From Labrenzia sp. VG12 (GTDB taxonomy: Bacteria; Pseudomonadota; Alphaproteobacteria; Rhizobiales; Stappiaceae): a DNA stretch of 64,000 bases. Shown in pieces: positions 48,576-56,324 of the stretch (positions are counted from its first letter, which is position 1; the number at the start of each line of letters is the position of its first letter). Where the stretch lies: assembly GCF_002237595.1 (NCBI RefSeq), contig NZ_CP022529.1, positions 2,728,001-2,792,000 on the forward strand, given 5' to 3'. A program made the translations under genes and the position numbers. Under the pieces are notes generated by a model. That model had not been told where the DNA came from. It was given only the letters and a program-made list of their open reading frames with translations, and made no database searches.

Positions 48576-49046
48576 ATGCCAGATATCGCGCTTTATCAGC
48601 CGGATATTCCACAGAACACCGGAACCATCCTGCGTCTTGCCGCTTGCATGAATGTGCGGGTGCACATCATCGAACCCGCCGGCTTTCCGATTTCCGACAG
48701 TGCGCTCAAACGGGCCGGCATGGACTACCTGGAACGCGCGGCCATGACCCGGCACGTTTCGTTTGAGCAGTTCGAGGCCTGGCGCACACCGCTCAGGAGG
48801 CGCATGGTGCTTTTGACCACCAAGGCGACTGACACCTACACCGGGTTCCGGTATTGCGCCGACGACATTCTCTTCCTGGGCCGCGAAAGCACCGGCGTTC
48901 CCGACAGCATTCACGAAACGGCAGACGCACGGTTGACCGTTCCGATGGCCGAGGGCATGCGATCGATCAACGTTGCGGTCACTTGCGGCATGGCACTTGG
49001 AGAAGCCTTGCGGCAAACAGGCACATTTCCTAGAAGCACAGGGTAG
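48576..49046 (+). CDS. trmL: tRNA (cytidine(34)-2'-O)-methyltransferase
   Basis: A 156-residue SPOUT methyltransferase that modifies the wobble base of certain leucine tRNAs. ALYQPDIPQNTGTILRLAACM is at residues 5-25, DYLERAAMTRH in the middle, FLGRESTGVPDSIHE near 100, and the knot-forming IPMAEGMRSINVAV region appears as VPMAEGMRSINVAVTCGMAL. Length and motifs match TrmL exactly. It is followed 55 bases later by hemF, a pairing often seen in Rhizobiales near the bc1 genes. Confidence 0.95.
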   Translation: MPDIALYQPDIPQNTGTILRLAACMNVRVHIIEPAGFPISDSALKRAGMDYLERAAMTRHVSFEQFEAWRTPLRRRMVLLTTKATDTYTGFRYCADDILFLGRESTGVPDSIHETADARLTVPMAEGMRSINVAVTCGMALGEALRQTGTFPRSTG

Positions 49047-49101
49047 TGTTTTTGAAGGCACCGCGTCAGCGGTTGCACATTTCTTTGCTTAGGACGATGT
49101 C

Positions 49102-50028
49102 ATGAACGCACCTTCCCCCGAAAACCGCGGCGGCCCCATTCCGGATGGCATCGACGACAAGAAAACCACCGCGCCCGCCTGGTTCAAGGAGTTGCGCGAC
49201 CGGATCTGCCAGGCGTTCGAAGACCTGGAGGACGAACTCGGTACGTTGAACGGGCCGCTTGCCGACCAGCCGGCCGGCCGGTTCGAACGCACCCCGTGGG
49301 AGCGGACCGACAGCACCGGAGCAAAGGGCGGCGGCGGCGTCATGTCCATGATGCACGGCCGCGTTTTTGAAAAAGTTGGCGTTCATATCTCAACGGTCCA
49401 CGGCGAGTTCTCGCCCGAGTTCAGGGGTCAGATCCCCGGTGCCAACGAAGACCCGCGTTTCTGGGCCTCCGGCATCAGCCTGATCGCCCATCCGCAGAAC
49501 CCGCACGTGCCTGCGGTTCACATGAACACGCGCATGGTGGTCACGACACGGCAGTGGTTCGGCGGCGGTGCCGACCTGACACCGGTTCTCGACGCCAGGC
49601 GCACGCAGCAGGACCAGGATACCGTCAGTTTTCACGAAGCGATGCAGACTGCCTGTGACGCCCATGACGTAGCCGACTACGGCGCCTACAAGACCTGGTG
49701 CGACGACTATTTCTTCCTGAAACACCGCAACGAGCCGCGCGGCATCGGCGGCATCTTCTACGACTACCTCAACAGCGGTGACTGGGACGCCGACTTTGCC
49801 TTCACCAGGGATGTCGGCCTGGCCTTCTTGAACATTTATCCGGAGCTTGTACGACGCAACTTCGCAAAGACCTGGACGGACGCCGACAGGGAGGAACAGC
49901 TGGTCCGGCGCGGGCGCTATGTCGAATACAACCTGCTTTACGACCGTGGCACGATTTTCGGGTTGAAGACCGGCGGCAACGTCTCTTCGATCCTGTCCTC
50001 CATGCCGCCCGTGGTGAAGTGGCCCTGA
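49102..50028 (+). CDS. hemF: Oxygen-dependent coproporphyrinogen III oxidase
   Basis: A 308-residue aerobic heme-synthesis enzyme that decarboxylates coproporphyrinogen III to protoporphyrinogen IX. The family block VHMNTRMVVTTRQWFGGGAD (residues about 137-157) is followed by LTPVLDARR, and the signature KTWCDDYFFLKHRNEPRGIG near 200 by GIFYDYLN. The ending RRGRYVEYNLLYDRGTIFGL is intact. It is probably transcribed with trmL. Confidence 0.96.
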   Translation: MNAPSPENRGGPIPDGIDDKKTTAPAWFKELRDRICQAFEDLEDELGTLNGPLADQPAGRFERTPWERTDSTGAKGGGGVMSMMHGRVFEKVGVHISTVHGEFSPEFRGQIPGANEDPRFWASGISLIAHPQNPHVPAVHMNTRMVVTTRQWFGGGADLTPVLDARRTQQDQDTVSFHEAMQTACDAHDVADYGAYKTWCDDYFFLKHRNEPRGIGGIFYDYLNSGDWDADFAFTRDVGLAFLNIYPELVRRNFAKTWTDADREEQLVRRGRYVEYNLLYDRGTIFGLKTGGNVSSILSSMPPVVKWP

Positions 50029-50056
50029 CGGTTCCTGCCACTTTGCAGCAAGGCCA

Positions 50057-51139
50057 CTAGGCTCTGCTGATGTCGCCGAAGTCCCGATCGATCACCATGC
50101 GCGCAAACTGGTTCAGCATGTCCTGATCCAGTTTCCTGCCCATTTCCTTCATGGTGCCGAGCGCAGCCCGCACCGGCAGACCGTCCTTGTAGGCGCGTGT
50201 TTCGGTCAGGGCCGTAAAGATATCGCAGATCGTCATCAGACGGACCTTTGGTGAAATCCGATCGCCCTTGAGACCATCCGGATAGCCCGACCCGTCGAGA
50301 TATTCATGGTGCTGAATCGCCATCTTCTTGATGTCGAAGGGCACCTCGAGCCTCGGCTTCAAGATGTCCCGGCCAAACTGCGGATGCTTGGCGATGATCT
50401 TCCGTTCATCCTCGGTCAGCTTGTCAGCCTTGTCGAGAATGGTAAGCGGGATCCGCATTTTGCCGATATCGTGCAGCAGACCGCCTGCAACGGCTTCCAG
50501 GCAGTCGGCCTTGCTCCAGCCGAGATGACCGGCAAACGCACCCGCAAGACCGGCGACCATCAGGGAATGGCAGTAGGTCGGGCTATGATGAGCCTGCACG
50601 GCGTCGACCCAGGATGACATGCCGTCGAGTTCAAGAGCGGACAGAACCTCAGCTGCACTTTCATTCAGCAGGTTGATCTGGATCTTCGACCCATCCGCCG
50701 TCGACAGCGCAAGACTTTCCAGGAAGGCATTGCCTTTTCGATAGGCTTCCAGGGTCGTCTCCGGAACACTTGCCGGAACGTCTCCCAGAGGGTCGAATTC
50801 GACCTTTCCCCTGATCGTGCGCAGGAGCAGCGCCAGCGGCGTCTCCCGCTCCAGCACCTGGGTCTTGCCCAGGGCCGACGCCTGGATGACCTCGCGCCGG
50901 TTCTTCCGGTCCACAAGGCAGATCACCGGTATCTCGGCGATGCTCCCCCAGGAATTCTTCAATGCAGTCAGCCCGGCATCGGTCGCATTCAGAAGCTCCA
51001 CCACGCCAATTCTTGCGTCTCCCACGGTGCGGGGAGAGACCTTGGCCATGTGAACAAGCCGTGCCGGAAAGAAGAAAGGCAGTTTCCTGACCGGGCTTTC
51101 AAGCGGAAGCGGACCGTCCGATATCAGAACAATTTCCAT
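50057..51139 (-). CDS. HD-GYP domain protein, c-di-GMP phosphodiesterase type
   Basis: A 360-residue protein. Residues 1-115 form a domain with receiver-like fold character but no clear phospho-acceptor set. The HD-GYP domain (about 170-355) carries HSLMVAGLAGAFAGHLGWS, LLHDIGKMRIP with the HD pair at residues 223-224, and the full HHEYLDGSGYP at 277-287, so hydrolysis of c-di-GMP is plausible. The C-terminal LMTICDIFTALTETRAYKDG is standard. ATG at 51139 with GAGG in front is preferred over GTG at 51145. It complements the GGDEF protein encoded about 9 kb away. Confidence 0.9.
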   Translation of the reverse strand: MEIVLISDGPLPLESPVRKLPFFFPARLVHMAKVSPRTVGDARIGVVELLNATDAGLTALKNSWGSIAEIPVICLVDRKNRREVIQASALGKTQVLERETPLALLLRTIRGKVEFDPLGDVPASVPETTLEAYRKGNAFLESLALSTADGSKIQINLLNESAAEVLSALELDGMSSWVDAVQAHHSPTYCHSLMVAGLAGAFAGHLGWSKADCLEAVAGGLLHDIGKMRIPLTILDKADKLTEDERKIIAKHPQFGRDILKPRLEVPFDIKKMAIQHHEYLDGSGYPDGLKGDRISPKVRLMTICDIFTALTETRAYKDGLPVRAALGTMKEMGRKLDQDMLNQFARMVIDRDFGDISRA

Positions 51140-51240
51140 TTCCACCCTCGTCTATTACAAGCTCCGCCGAACAAGCCCTTGAAACCGTTCCGCTAACAAT
51201 ATGTCGGTCAAGCTGTGGCGTGTAGCCCCCTAAAAAATGC

Positions 51241-52485
51241 TTAAGCGTCCTTGTTGGCCTGCGCCAGCAAGGCTTCCCTGTCCAGCAGGAAACGGCTGTC
51301 GCGCCATGTCGTCTCGAGCGTCTTCAGAAGATCGCCCAAAGTCGGTCCGGGCGTGTGACCGATCGCAATCAGATCCGCCCCTTTCAGCGGAAATTCCGGT
51401 TGGCTGACCTGTCGCAATTGCGCCAGAAACTCTCCAAAATCCTTGTCCTCTGCCGTGCCTTGAGCGCTCAAACCGGCCCAATGCGCGAGCAGACCGTCGA
51501 TCGCGCCCTGACGTCCGAATTCATAGATCATATCCGCCGCGTCAGGCAGCTGGCCCATTCCACGAAGGCGCTTCAGCCCAGCCCAGGCCGTCCGCATCCG
51601 CCCCCGCTCCGCATTGGAGAGCCGAAAGCGGTCGCAGATCCGCTCCAGGTCTTCGCGCACGAACCCGGCAAGCACCACAAGACCCAGTTCAGGATCCAGC
51701 ACTTCATCGGCAATTGGTTGCAGACGGCGAAGCGCGTCATAATCTTCAACACGCGCCAAGCCGCCGGTCGCGATCTCCCAGAGCCCGCAATCATTCATCA
51801 TTCTGAGGGCCGGGCCGGCAAGCGGCGCCTTGAGCAGCCGCCGCATTTCGTGACCGATCCGTTCCGCCGACAAATGCCGCAGGCCATCACGCTGCCGCAG
51901 GCAGGCACCAAGGCCTTCCGCATCCATGTCACCTGCACCGTAGGCCGCATAGATCCGGAAGAACCGCAAGATACGAAGATAATCTTCCTGCAGCCGCTTG
52001 TCCGGATCGCCAATGAAGCGGATGCGGCGCGCCAGGCAATCCTCCAGTCCGCCAAGCGGGTCATGCAAGCTACCGTGGCGGTCGACATAAAGTGCGTTCA
52101 AGGTGAAGTCGCGCCGTTCCGCATCCCGGGTCCAGTTCCGGCCAAACACGACCTTGGCCTGGCGACCGAAGGTTTCGACGTCTTCGCGCAACGTGGTGAC
52201 TTCATAGGGAAATCCGCCGGCAATCACGGTCACCGTTCCATGATCGATGCCTGTGCCGATCGGCTTCAGCCCGGCGGCCAGCGCACGTGCCGTAACGGTT
52301 TCCGGCGTCGCGGTCGTGGCAATATCGACATCCGGAACGGGATGATCCAGCAAGGTGTTGCGCACGGCGCCGCCAACAACGCGGGCTTCGTCGCCTTGCT
52401 GCTCGATTGCGGAAAAAACCGCCTGAATGCCGTCCGTTCTCAGCCAATCGGCTTGGCTGAGGCGATGAATTGCGTCCGCCGTCAT
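51241..52485 (-). CDS. cca: CCA-adding tRNA nucleotidyltransferase / poly(A) polymerase family
   Basis: A 414-residue class II nucleotidyltransferase that adds CCA to tRNA 3' ends. The head has ARVVGGAVRNTLLDHPVPDVDIATTATPE with the metal-binding DVD near residue 50, and ERRDFTLNALYVD near 128. The neck region is RLQEDYLRILRFFRIYA and ERIGHEMRRLLKAP. ATG at 52485 follows the DUF6111 stop by 4 bases; the open frame to 52608 would overlap that gene. This cca-DUF6111-Nudix-DUF1285 order is typical of alphaproteobacteria. Confidence 0.94.
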   Translation of the reverse strand: MTADAIHRLSQADWLRTDGIQAVFSAIEQQGDEARVVGGAVRNTLLDHPVPDVDIATTATPETVTARALAAGLKPIGTGIDHGTVTVIAGGFPYEVTTLREDVETFGRQAKVVFGRNWTRDAERRDFTLNALYVDRHGSLHDPLGGLEDCLARRIRFIGDPDKRLQEDYLRILRFFRIYAAYGAGDMDAEGLGACLRQRDGLRHLSAERIGHEMRRLLKAPLAGPALRMMNDCGLWEIATGGLARVEDYDALRRLQPIADEVLDPELGLVVLAGFVREDLERICDRFRLSNAERGRMRTAWAGLKRLRGMGQLPDAADMIYEFGRQGAIDGLLAHWAGLSAQGTAEDKDFGEFLAQLRQVSQPEFPLKGADLIAIGHTPGPTLGDLLKTLETTWRDSRFLLDREALLAQANKDA

Positions 52486-52489
52486 GACC

Positions 52490-52750
52490 TTATTCGTACC
52501 GCCCCGGAACAAATACGCCATCGCGCATCTGCGAGGGAATGTAGTTGGCGCCTTCCGGGCTTCGTGTGAGGGTTGCCATGCTGACCAGACCGGCAATGAC
52601 CAGCACAAGACCCGTCAGCGTCAGCCAGGCAATTGGCCCTTTCGACCAGCGCTCCGGATGATTGCTTTTCTTGCTCATCCAGAGCCAAAGCGCATAGCCG
52701 AAAAAGGGAAGCAGGAACAGAAAAAGATGTGCCAGGAAAACACGAAACAT
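52490..52750 (-). CDS. DUF6111 family small membrane protein
   Basis: An 86-residue protein with two membrane helices (VFLAHLFLFLLPFFGYALWLW and AWLTLTGLVLVIAGLVSMAT) and a polar C-terminus ending in YIPSQMRDGVFVPGRYE, which matches the DUF6111 pattern conserved between the Nudix and cca genes in this class. Function unknown. The start overlaps the Nudix stop by one base. Confidence 0.88.
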   Translation of the reverse strand: MFRVFLAHLFLFLLPFFGYALWLWMSKKSNHPERWSKGPIAWLTLTGLVLVIAGLVSMATLTRSPEGANYIPSQMRDGVFVPGRYE

Positions 52751-53412
52751 CAGCGATAAACCGTATCGTACAAGGAGCGGATGATTCCCGCGGTGACGCC
52801 CCAGATATAGCGCTCACCATAGGGCATTGCATAGAAGTAGCGCCGTTTGCCCTGCCATTTCCGGCTGAGCTTCTGATGGTTCGCAGGATCCATCAGGAAA
52901 TTGAGCGGCACTTCGAAAACGTCTTCGACTTCGTCCGGATTGGGGCGGAACGCGGTTTCGGTCCGGATCAGGCCGATGATCGGCACCACCCGGTAACCCG
53001 ACCCGGTCAGATAGGGCGCCAGATGGCCGATAGGCTCGACTGCCGCAGGAGAGAGACCGATTTCCTCATCGGCTTCGCGCAGCGCCGCTTCCACCGGACC
53101 GTCATCCGTCGGATCGATCTTTCCACCTGGAAAAGCGACCTGACCGGCGTGAGAATTCAGGTGCCCCGTCCGCTGTGTCAGCACCACATTCGGTCCGTCC
53201 CCGCGTTCCAGCAGGCCGATCAGCACCGCTGCATCGCGCGGCGGACCGTCCCATTTTGCGTAAGGGCCGAGGTCCGGATTGAGAATATGGTCGCCGGTTT
53301 CCCTGACGCCGTCACCGGCTTTTTCCAGCGCGGTCGCCTCAGACAGCCGGGTTCTAAGGCCATCAATCCAGGCGCGGGTGTCAAAGCTGTCAGTCATGAG
53401 CGGAACAGTCAT
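52750..53412 (-). CDS. Nudix hydrolase, CoA pyrophosphatase (NudL) type
   Basis: A 220-residue Nudix protein. The Nudix box runs from GGKIDPTDDGPVEAALREAD to EEIGL near residues 96-120, with the READEEIG metal-binding Glu residues intact. VALTQRTGHLNSHAGQVAFPG is seen as VVLTQRTGHLNSHAGQVAFP, the extension typical of NudL/CoAse, which hydrolyse CoA to phosphopantetheine and ADP. Start may be ATG at 53412 or 15 bases later. It lies 24 bases after the DUF1285 gene. Confidence 0.92.
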   Translation of the reverse strand: MTVPLMTDSFDTRAWIDGLRTRLSEATALEKAGDGVRETGDHILNPDLGPYAKWDGPPRDAAVLIGLLERGDGPNVVLTQRTGHLNSHAGQVAFPGGKIDPTDDGPVEAALREADEEIGLSPAAVEPIGHLAPYLTGSGYRVVPIIGLIRTETAFRPNPDEVEDVFEVPLNFLMDPANHQKLSRKWQGKRRYFYAMPYGERYIWGVTAGIIRSLYDTVYR

Positions 53413-53436
53413 GCAGCCGGGCCAACCGATCCAGTG

Positions 53437-54060
53437 TCAATTGTCATGCACATCCTCCGGATTGGCCAGAAGATCCGGACCAACCGCAAAAAAGCGACCA
53501 CCGCTCCAGATCCCCATTTCAACCCCGCTATCGGTGTCCCGTTCTTCCATCAGCTCGGCCAGCTGATACATCAGCGCCCGTGTGAACAGCGCTTCGAGCC
53601 GGCCTCTGACATGAACATAGGGTTTCAATCCGCCGCTGTCCGGTTCTTTTTCAAACCGGATCGGGTGATCGGCACCGGCGGTCACGGCATCTCCCAGATT
53701 GGTCCGCAGGGTGAGTACCTGGCTGGACGCCGATCCTTCCACCGCCATCTCGACCGCCAACAGCGGCGCGTCTTCCACCGTGATGCCGATTTTTTCAACC
53801 GGCGTGACCAGGTAGTGTTTGCCATCTTCATCCCGGCGCAGCACGGAGGCAAAGAGCTTGACCAGTGGCAGGCGCCCGATCGGGGACCCCAGATAGAACC
53901 AGGTCCCGTCCCGCGCGATGCGAATGTCCAGGTCACCGCAAAAGGGCGGGTTCCATTTTTCGACCGGCGGCGGTGCCTTGCCACTCGCATCCGCACGGCT
54001 CATCAGGGCCTGAAGCCCCGCCGGCATGGTCTTTGTTTCAGTTGCGGTTTTTTCCGCCAT
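53437..54060 (-). CDS. DUF1285 domain protein
   Basis: A 207-residue protein. Family blocks are WNPPFCGDLDIRIARDGTWF (residues about 36-55), YLGSPIGRLPLVKLFASVLR, KHYLVTPVEKIGITVEDAPL and the ending MGIWSGGRFFAVGP. Structures of the family show a two-domain beta fold, but function is unknown. The ATG at 54060 is used; a longer in-frame extension adds a low-complexity basic stretch without family resemblance. It is the first gene of the minus-strand cca block and is divergent from moxR, about 285 bases away. Confidence 0.88.
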   Translation of the reverse strand: MAEKTATETKTMPAGLQALMSRADASGKAPPPVEKWNPPFCGDLDIRIARDGTWFYLGSPIGRLPLVKLFASVLRRDEDGKHYLVTPVEKIGITVEDAPLLAVEMAVEGSASSQVLTLRTNLGDAVTAGADHPIRFEKEPDSGGLKPYVHVRGRLEALFTRALMYQLAELMEERDTDSGVEMGIWSGGRFFAVGPDLLANPEDVHDN

Positions 54061-54344
54061 GTCCTCGCTCACCCCTGCCCGTCGCCTGACCGGACCACCC
54101 GGATTTTTACCAAGCCCCGTCCCTTCACGATCATTTGCCTTCCGCCGCTGTCCAGAGGATGCAAGACCTTTTCCCCAAGGCATGGAAAGAATCTTGGACC
54201 TTTCCACTGTATGGCGCACAATTGCGCCTTATCTACTGATTTATATGGTGTCAGACTGCAAGAGTCGCAGCAACCACGGTGACAGGCACAGCGTCCGTTA
54301 TTTGGGTCTGACAGCCGGTTAGAACAATACGCGAAAGGTGATTC

Positions 54345-55364
54345 ATGAGCGTTGTTTCCCCCTCCAGCCCCAGCGAAGAAGACCTTGCCGCCGTTGCTGA
54401 AAGCGCCGAACGCGCCGTTGCCCGCATCTCGGATGCCAAGACCGACATCGCCCAGATCATCTTCGGTCAGGAGACCGTCGTCGAGCAATCGCTCGTGACC
54501 ATTCTGGCCGGCGGTCACGGATTGCTGGTCGGCGTGCCCGGCCTCGCCAAGACCAAGCTGGTGGAAACCCTCGGTACCGTTCTCGGCCTCGATGCCCGGC
54601 GCATTCAGTTCACGCCGGACCTGATGCCCTCCGACATTCTCGGCGCGGAAGTGATGGAGCAGAGCAGCGACGGCGGCCGCTCCTTCCGTTTCATTCCGGG
54701 GCCGGTGTTCTCGCAGCTGCTCATGGCCGACGAGATCAACCGGGCCAGCCCGCGCACCCAGTCGGCACTTCTGCAAGCGATGCAGGAGTACCACGTCACG
54801 GTGGCCGGACACCCGCATGACCTGCCACGTCCGTTTCACGTGCTGGCCACACAGAACCCGCTGGAACAGGAAGGCACCTACCCGCTGCCGGAAGCCCAGC
54901 TTGACCGGTTCCTGATGCAGATCGACGTGCATTACCCGGACCTGGAAGCCGAGCGCCGCATCCTCCTGGAAACCACCGGTGCCGACCAGGCCGTGGCGCA
55001 GGTGGCCATGTCGGCGAGTGAACTCATGGACTACCAGCAACTTGTCCGGCGCATGCCCGTTGGTGAATCCGTCGTGGAAGCGATCCTGAAACTGGTGCGT
55101 TCTGCAAGGCCGGATGAAGGCGGCGCCTCTTCCGATATCACCAAGCTGATTGCCTGGGGCCCCGGCCCCCGCGCCAGCCAGGCACTGATGCTGACCGTAC
55201 GCGCCCGCGCGCTGGTCGATGGCCGCCTGGCGCCGTCGGTCGACGATGTTCTGGCACTGGCCGAACCGGTTCTGCAGCACCGCATGGCGCTGACCTTTGC
55301 CGCCCGCGCCGACGGTCATACGGTCCGTGATGTCATTCGCCGCGTGAAAGAACAGATCACCTAA
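54345..55364 (+). CDS. MoxR-family AAA+ ATPase
   Basis: A 339-residue chaperone-like ATPase. Walker A is in LLVGVPGLAKTKLVETLG near residue 65, Walker B in LLMADEINRASPRTQSALLQ near 125, sensor 1 in VLATQNPLEQEGTYPLPEAQ, and the lid helices follow (GPGPRASQALMLTVRARALV). MoxR proteins help assemble or activate partner complexes with vWA proteins. It leads a plus-strand operon with DUF58, DUF4159 and a vWA-containing protein, the usual arrangement. The 284-base spacer upstream contains GGCGCA/TGCGCC inverted at 54213-54228. Confidence 0.95.
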   Translation: MSVVSPSSPSEEDLAAVAESAERAVARISDAKTDIAQIIFGQETVVEQSLVTILAGGHGLLVGVPGLAKTKLVETLGTVLGLDARRIQFTPDLMPSDILGAEVMEQSSDGGRSFRFIPGPVFSQLLMADEINRASPRTQSALLQAMQEYHVTVAGHPHDLPRPFHVLATQNPLEQEGTYPLPEAQLDRFLMQIDVHYPDLEAERRILLETTGADQAVAQVAMSASELMDYQQLVRRMPVGESVVEAILKLVRSARPDEGGASSDITKLIAWGPGPRASQALMLTVRARALVDGRLAPSVDDVLALAEPVLQHRMALTFAARADGHTVRDVIRRVKEQIT

Positions 55365-55397
55365 GTCACAAACAGGCAACGTCAGGAGCCCGAGAGC

Positions 55398-56321
55398 ATG
55401 GATCCCAGCAGCGCACAGTCCGGTATCGACCCGCAGACCTGGCCGAATGTCATCGGCGAGGCGCGCTCGGTCGCCGATGCGCTGCCGGATCTCCTGGTCG
55501 AGGCCAGTCACGTCGCCAGTTCGATCATTGCCGGCTGGCACGGCCGGCGGCGCGCCGGCCCCGGCGAGAGCTTCTGGCAATTCAGGCCGTTCTACATGGG
55601 CGAACCGGCCAAGCGCATCGACTGGCGCCGCTCTGCCCGGGACGACCACCTTTATGTGCGCGAACGCGAATGGGAAGCGGCCCACACGGTCTGGCTCTGG
55701 GCCGACCTCTCGCCCTCCATGGTGTTCCGTTCGCGGCTGGCGGAGGTCAGCAAGCGGGACCGGTCTATCGTGCTCATGCTGGCCCTGGCCGACATGCTGG
55801 CGGAAACCGGTGAACGCATCGGCCTGCCCGGCCTGACCCGGCCGTTCTCGGACCGGCGGGCGGCAGAACGCCTTGCCGACGCGCTGACCCACCTGTCGCG
55901 GCCGATCGCCCTGCCGGACACAACGGCCGTACAACGTTTTGCCGATGTGGTGCTGGTGTCGGATTTCCTGGACCCGCTCGAAGACATCGCCGAATGGCTG
56001 TCGCGTGTCGCCAGCACCGGTGCCCGCGGACACCTGGTTCAGGTGCTCGACCCGATTGAAGAGACCTTTCCCTTCGATGGACGTGTGGAATTCACCGATC
56101 CGGAACTTGGCGTGCGCCTGACCGCGGGACGCGCCGAAAAATGGCGCGAGGATTACCAGACCAGGTTGGAAGCCCACCGTGCGGAACTGCGCGACATGGC
56201 CCGCAAGGCAGGTTGGACCTATGTCCTTCATCACACGGACAGACCGGCCTCCGAACCATTGCTGGTCCTGCACAGCGCCCTCTCCGGCGCCCTTGATGTG
56301 ATGCAGCAGGGAGGCGCCTGA
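55398..56321 (+). CDS. DUF58 domain protein, MoxR partner
   Basis: A 307-residue protein. HGRRRAGPGESFWQFRPFYMGEP near residue 50 is the DUF58 signature (broken here by positions 50-72), followed by IDWRRSARDDHLYVREREWE and VWLWADLSPSMVFRS, which resembles a vWA strand with a DxSxS motif (D-L-S-P-S). C-terminal strands include VLVSDFLDPLEDIAEWL and GARGHLVQVLDPIEETFPF. It is expected to be a cytoplasmic vWA-like partner of MoxR. Thirty-three bases separate it from moxR and three from the next gene. Confidence 0.92.
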   Translation: MDPSSAQSGIDPQTWPNVIGEARSVADALPDLLVEASHVASSIIAGWHGRRRAGPGESFWQFRPFYMGEPAKRIDWRRSARDDHLYVREREWEAAHTVWLWADLSPSMVFRSRLAEVSKRDRSIVLMLALADMLAETGERIGLPGLTRPFSDRRAAERLADALTHLSRPIALPDTTAVQRFADVVLVSDFLDPLEDIAEWLSRVASTGARGHLVQVLDPIEETFPFDGRVEFTDPELGVRLTAGRAEKWREDYQTRLEAHRAELRDMARKAGWTYVLHHTDRPASEPLLVLHSALSGALDVMQQGGA

Positions 56322-56324
56322 CCC

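Noticed and set aside
54069..56273. 734-codon minus-strand frame opposite moxR and DUF58
   Set aside because: Both plus-strand genes have intact Walker and DUF58 motifs; the antisense translation is low-complexity and has no recognisable domain.
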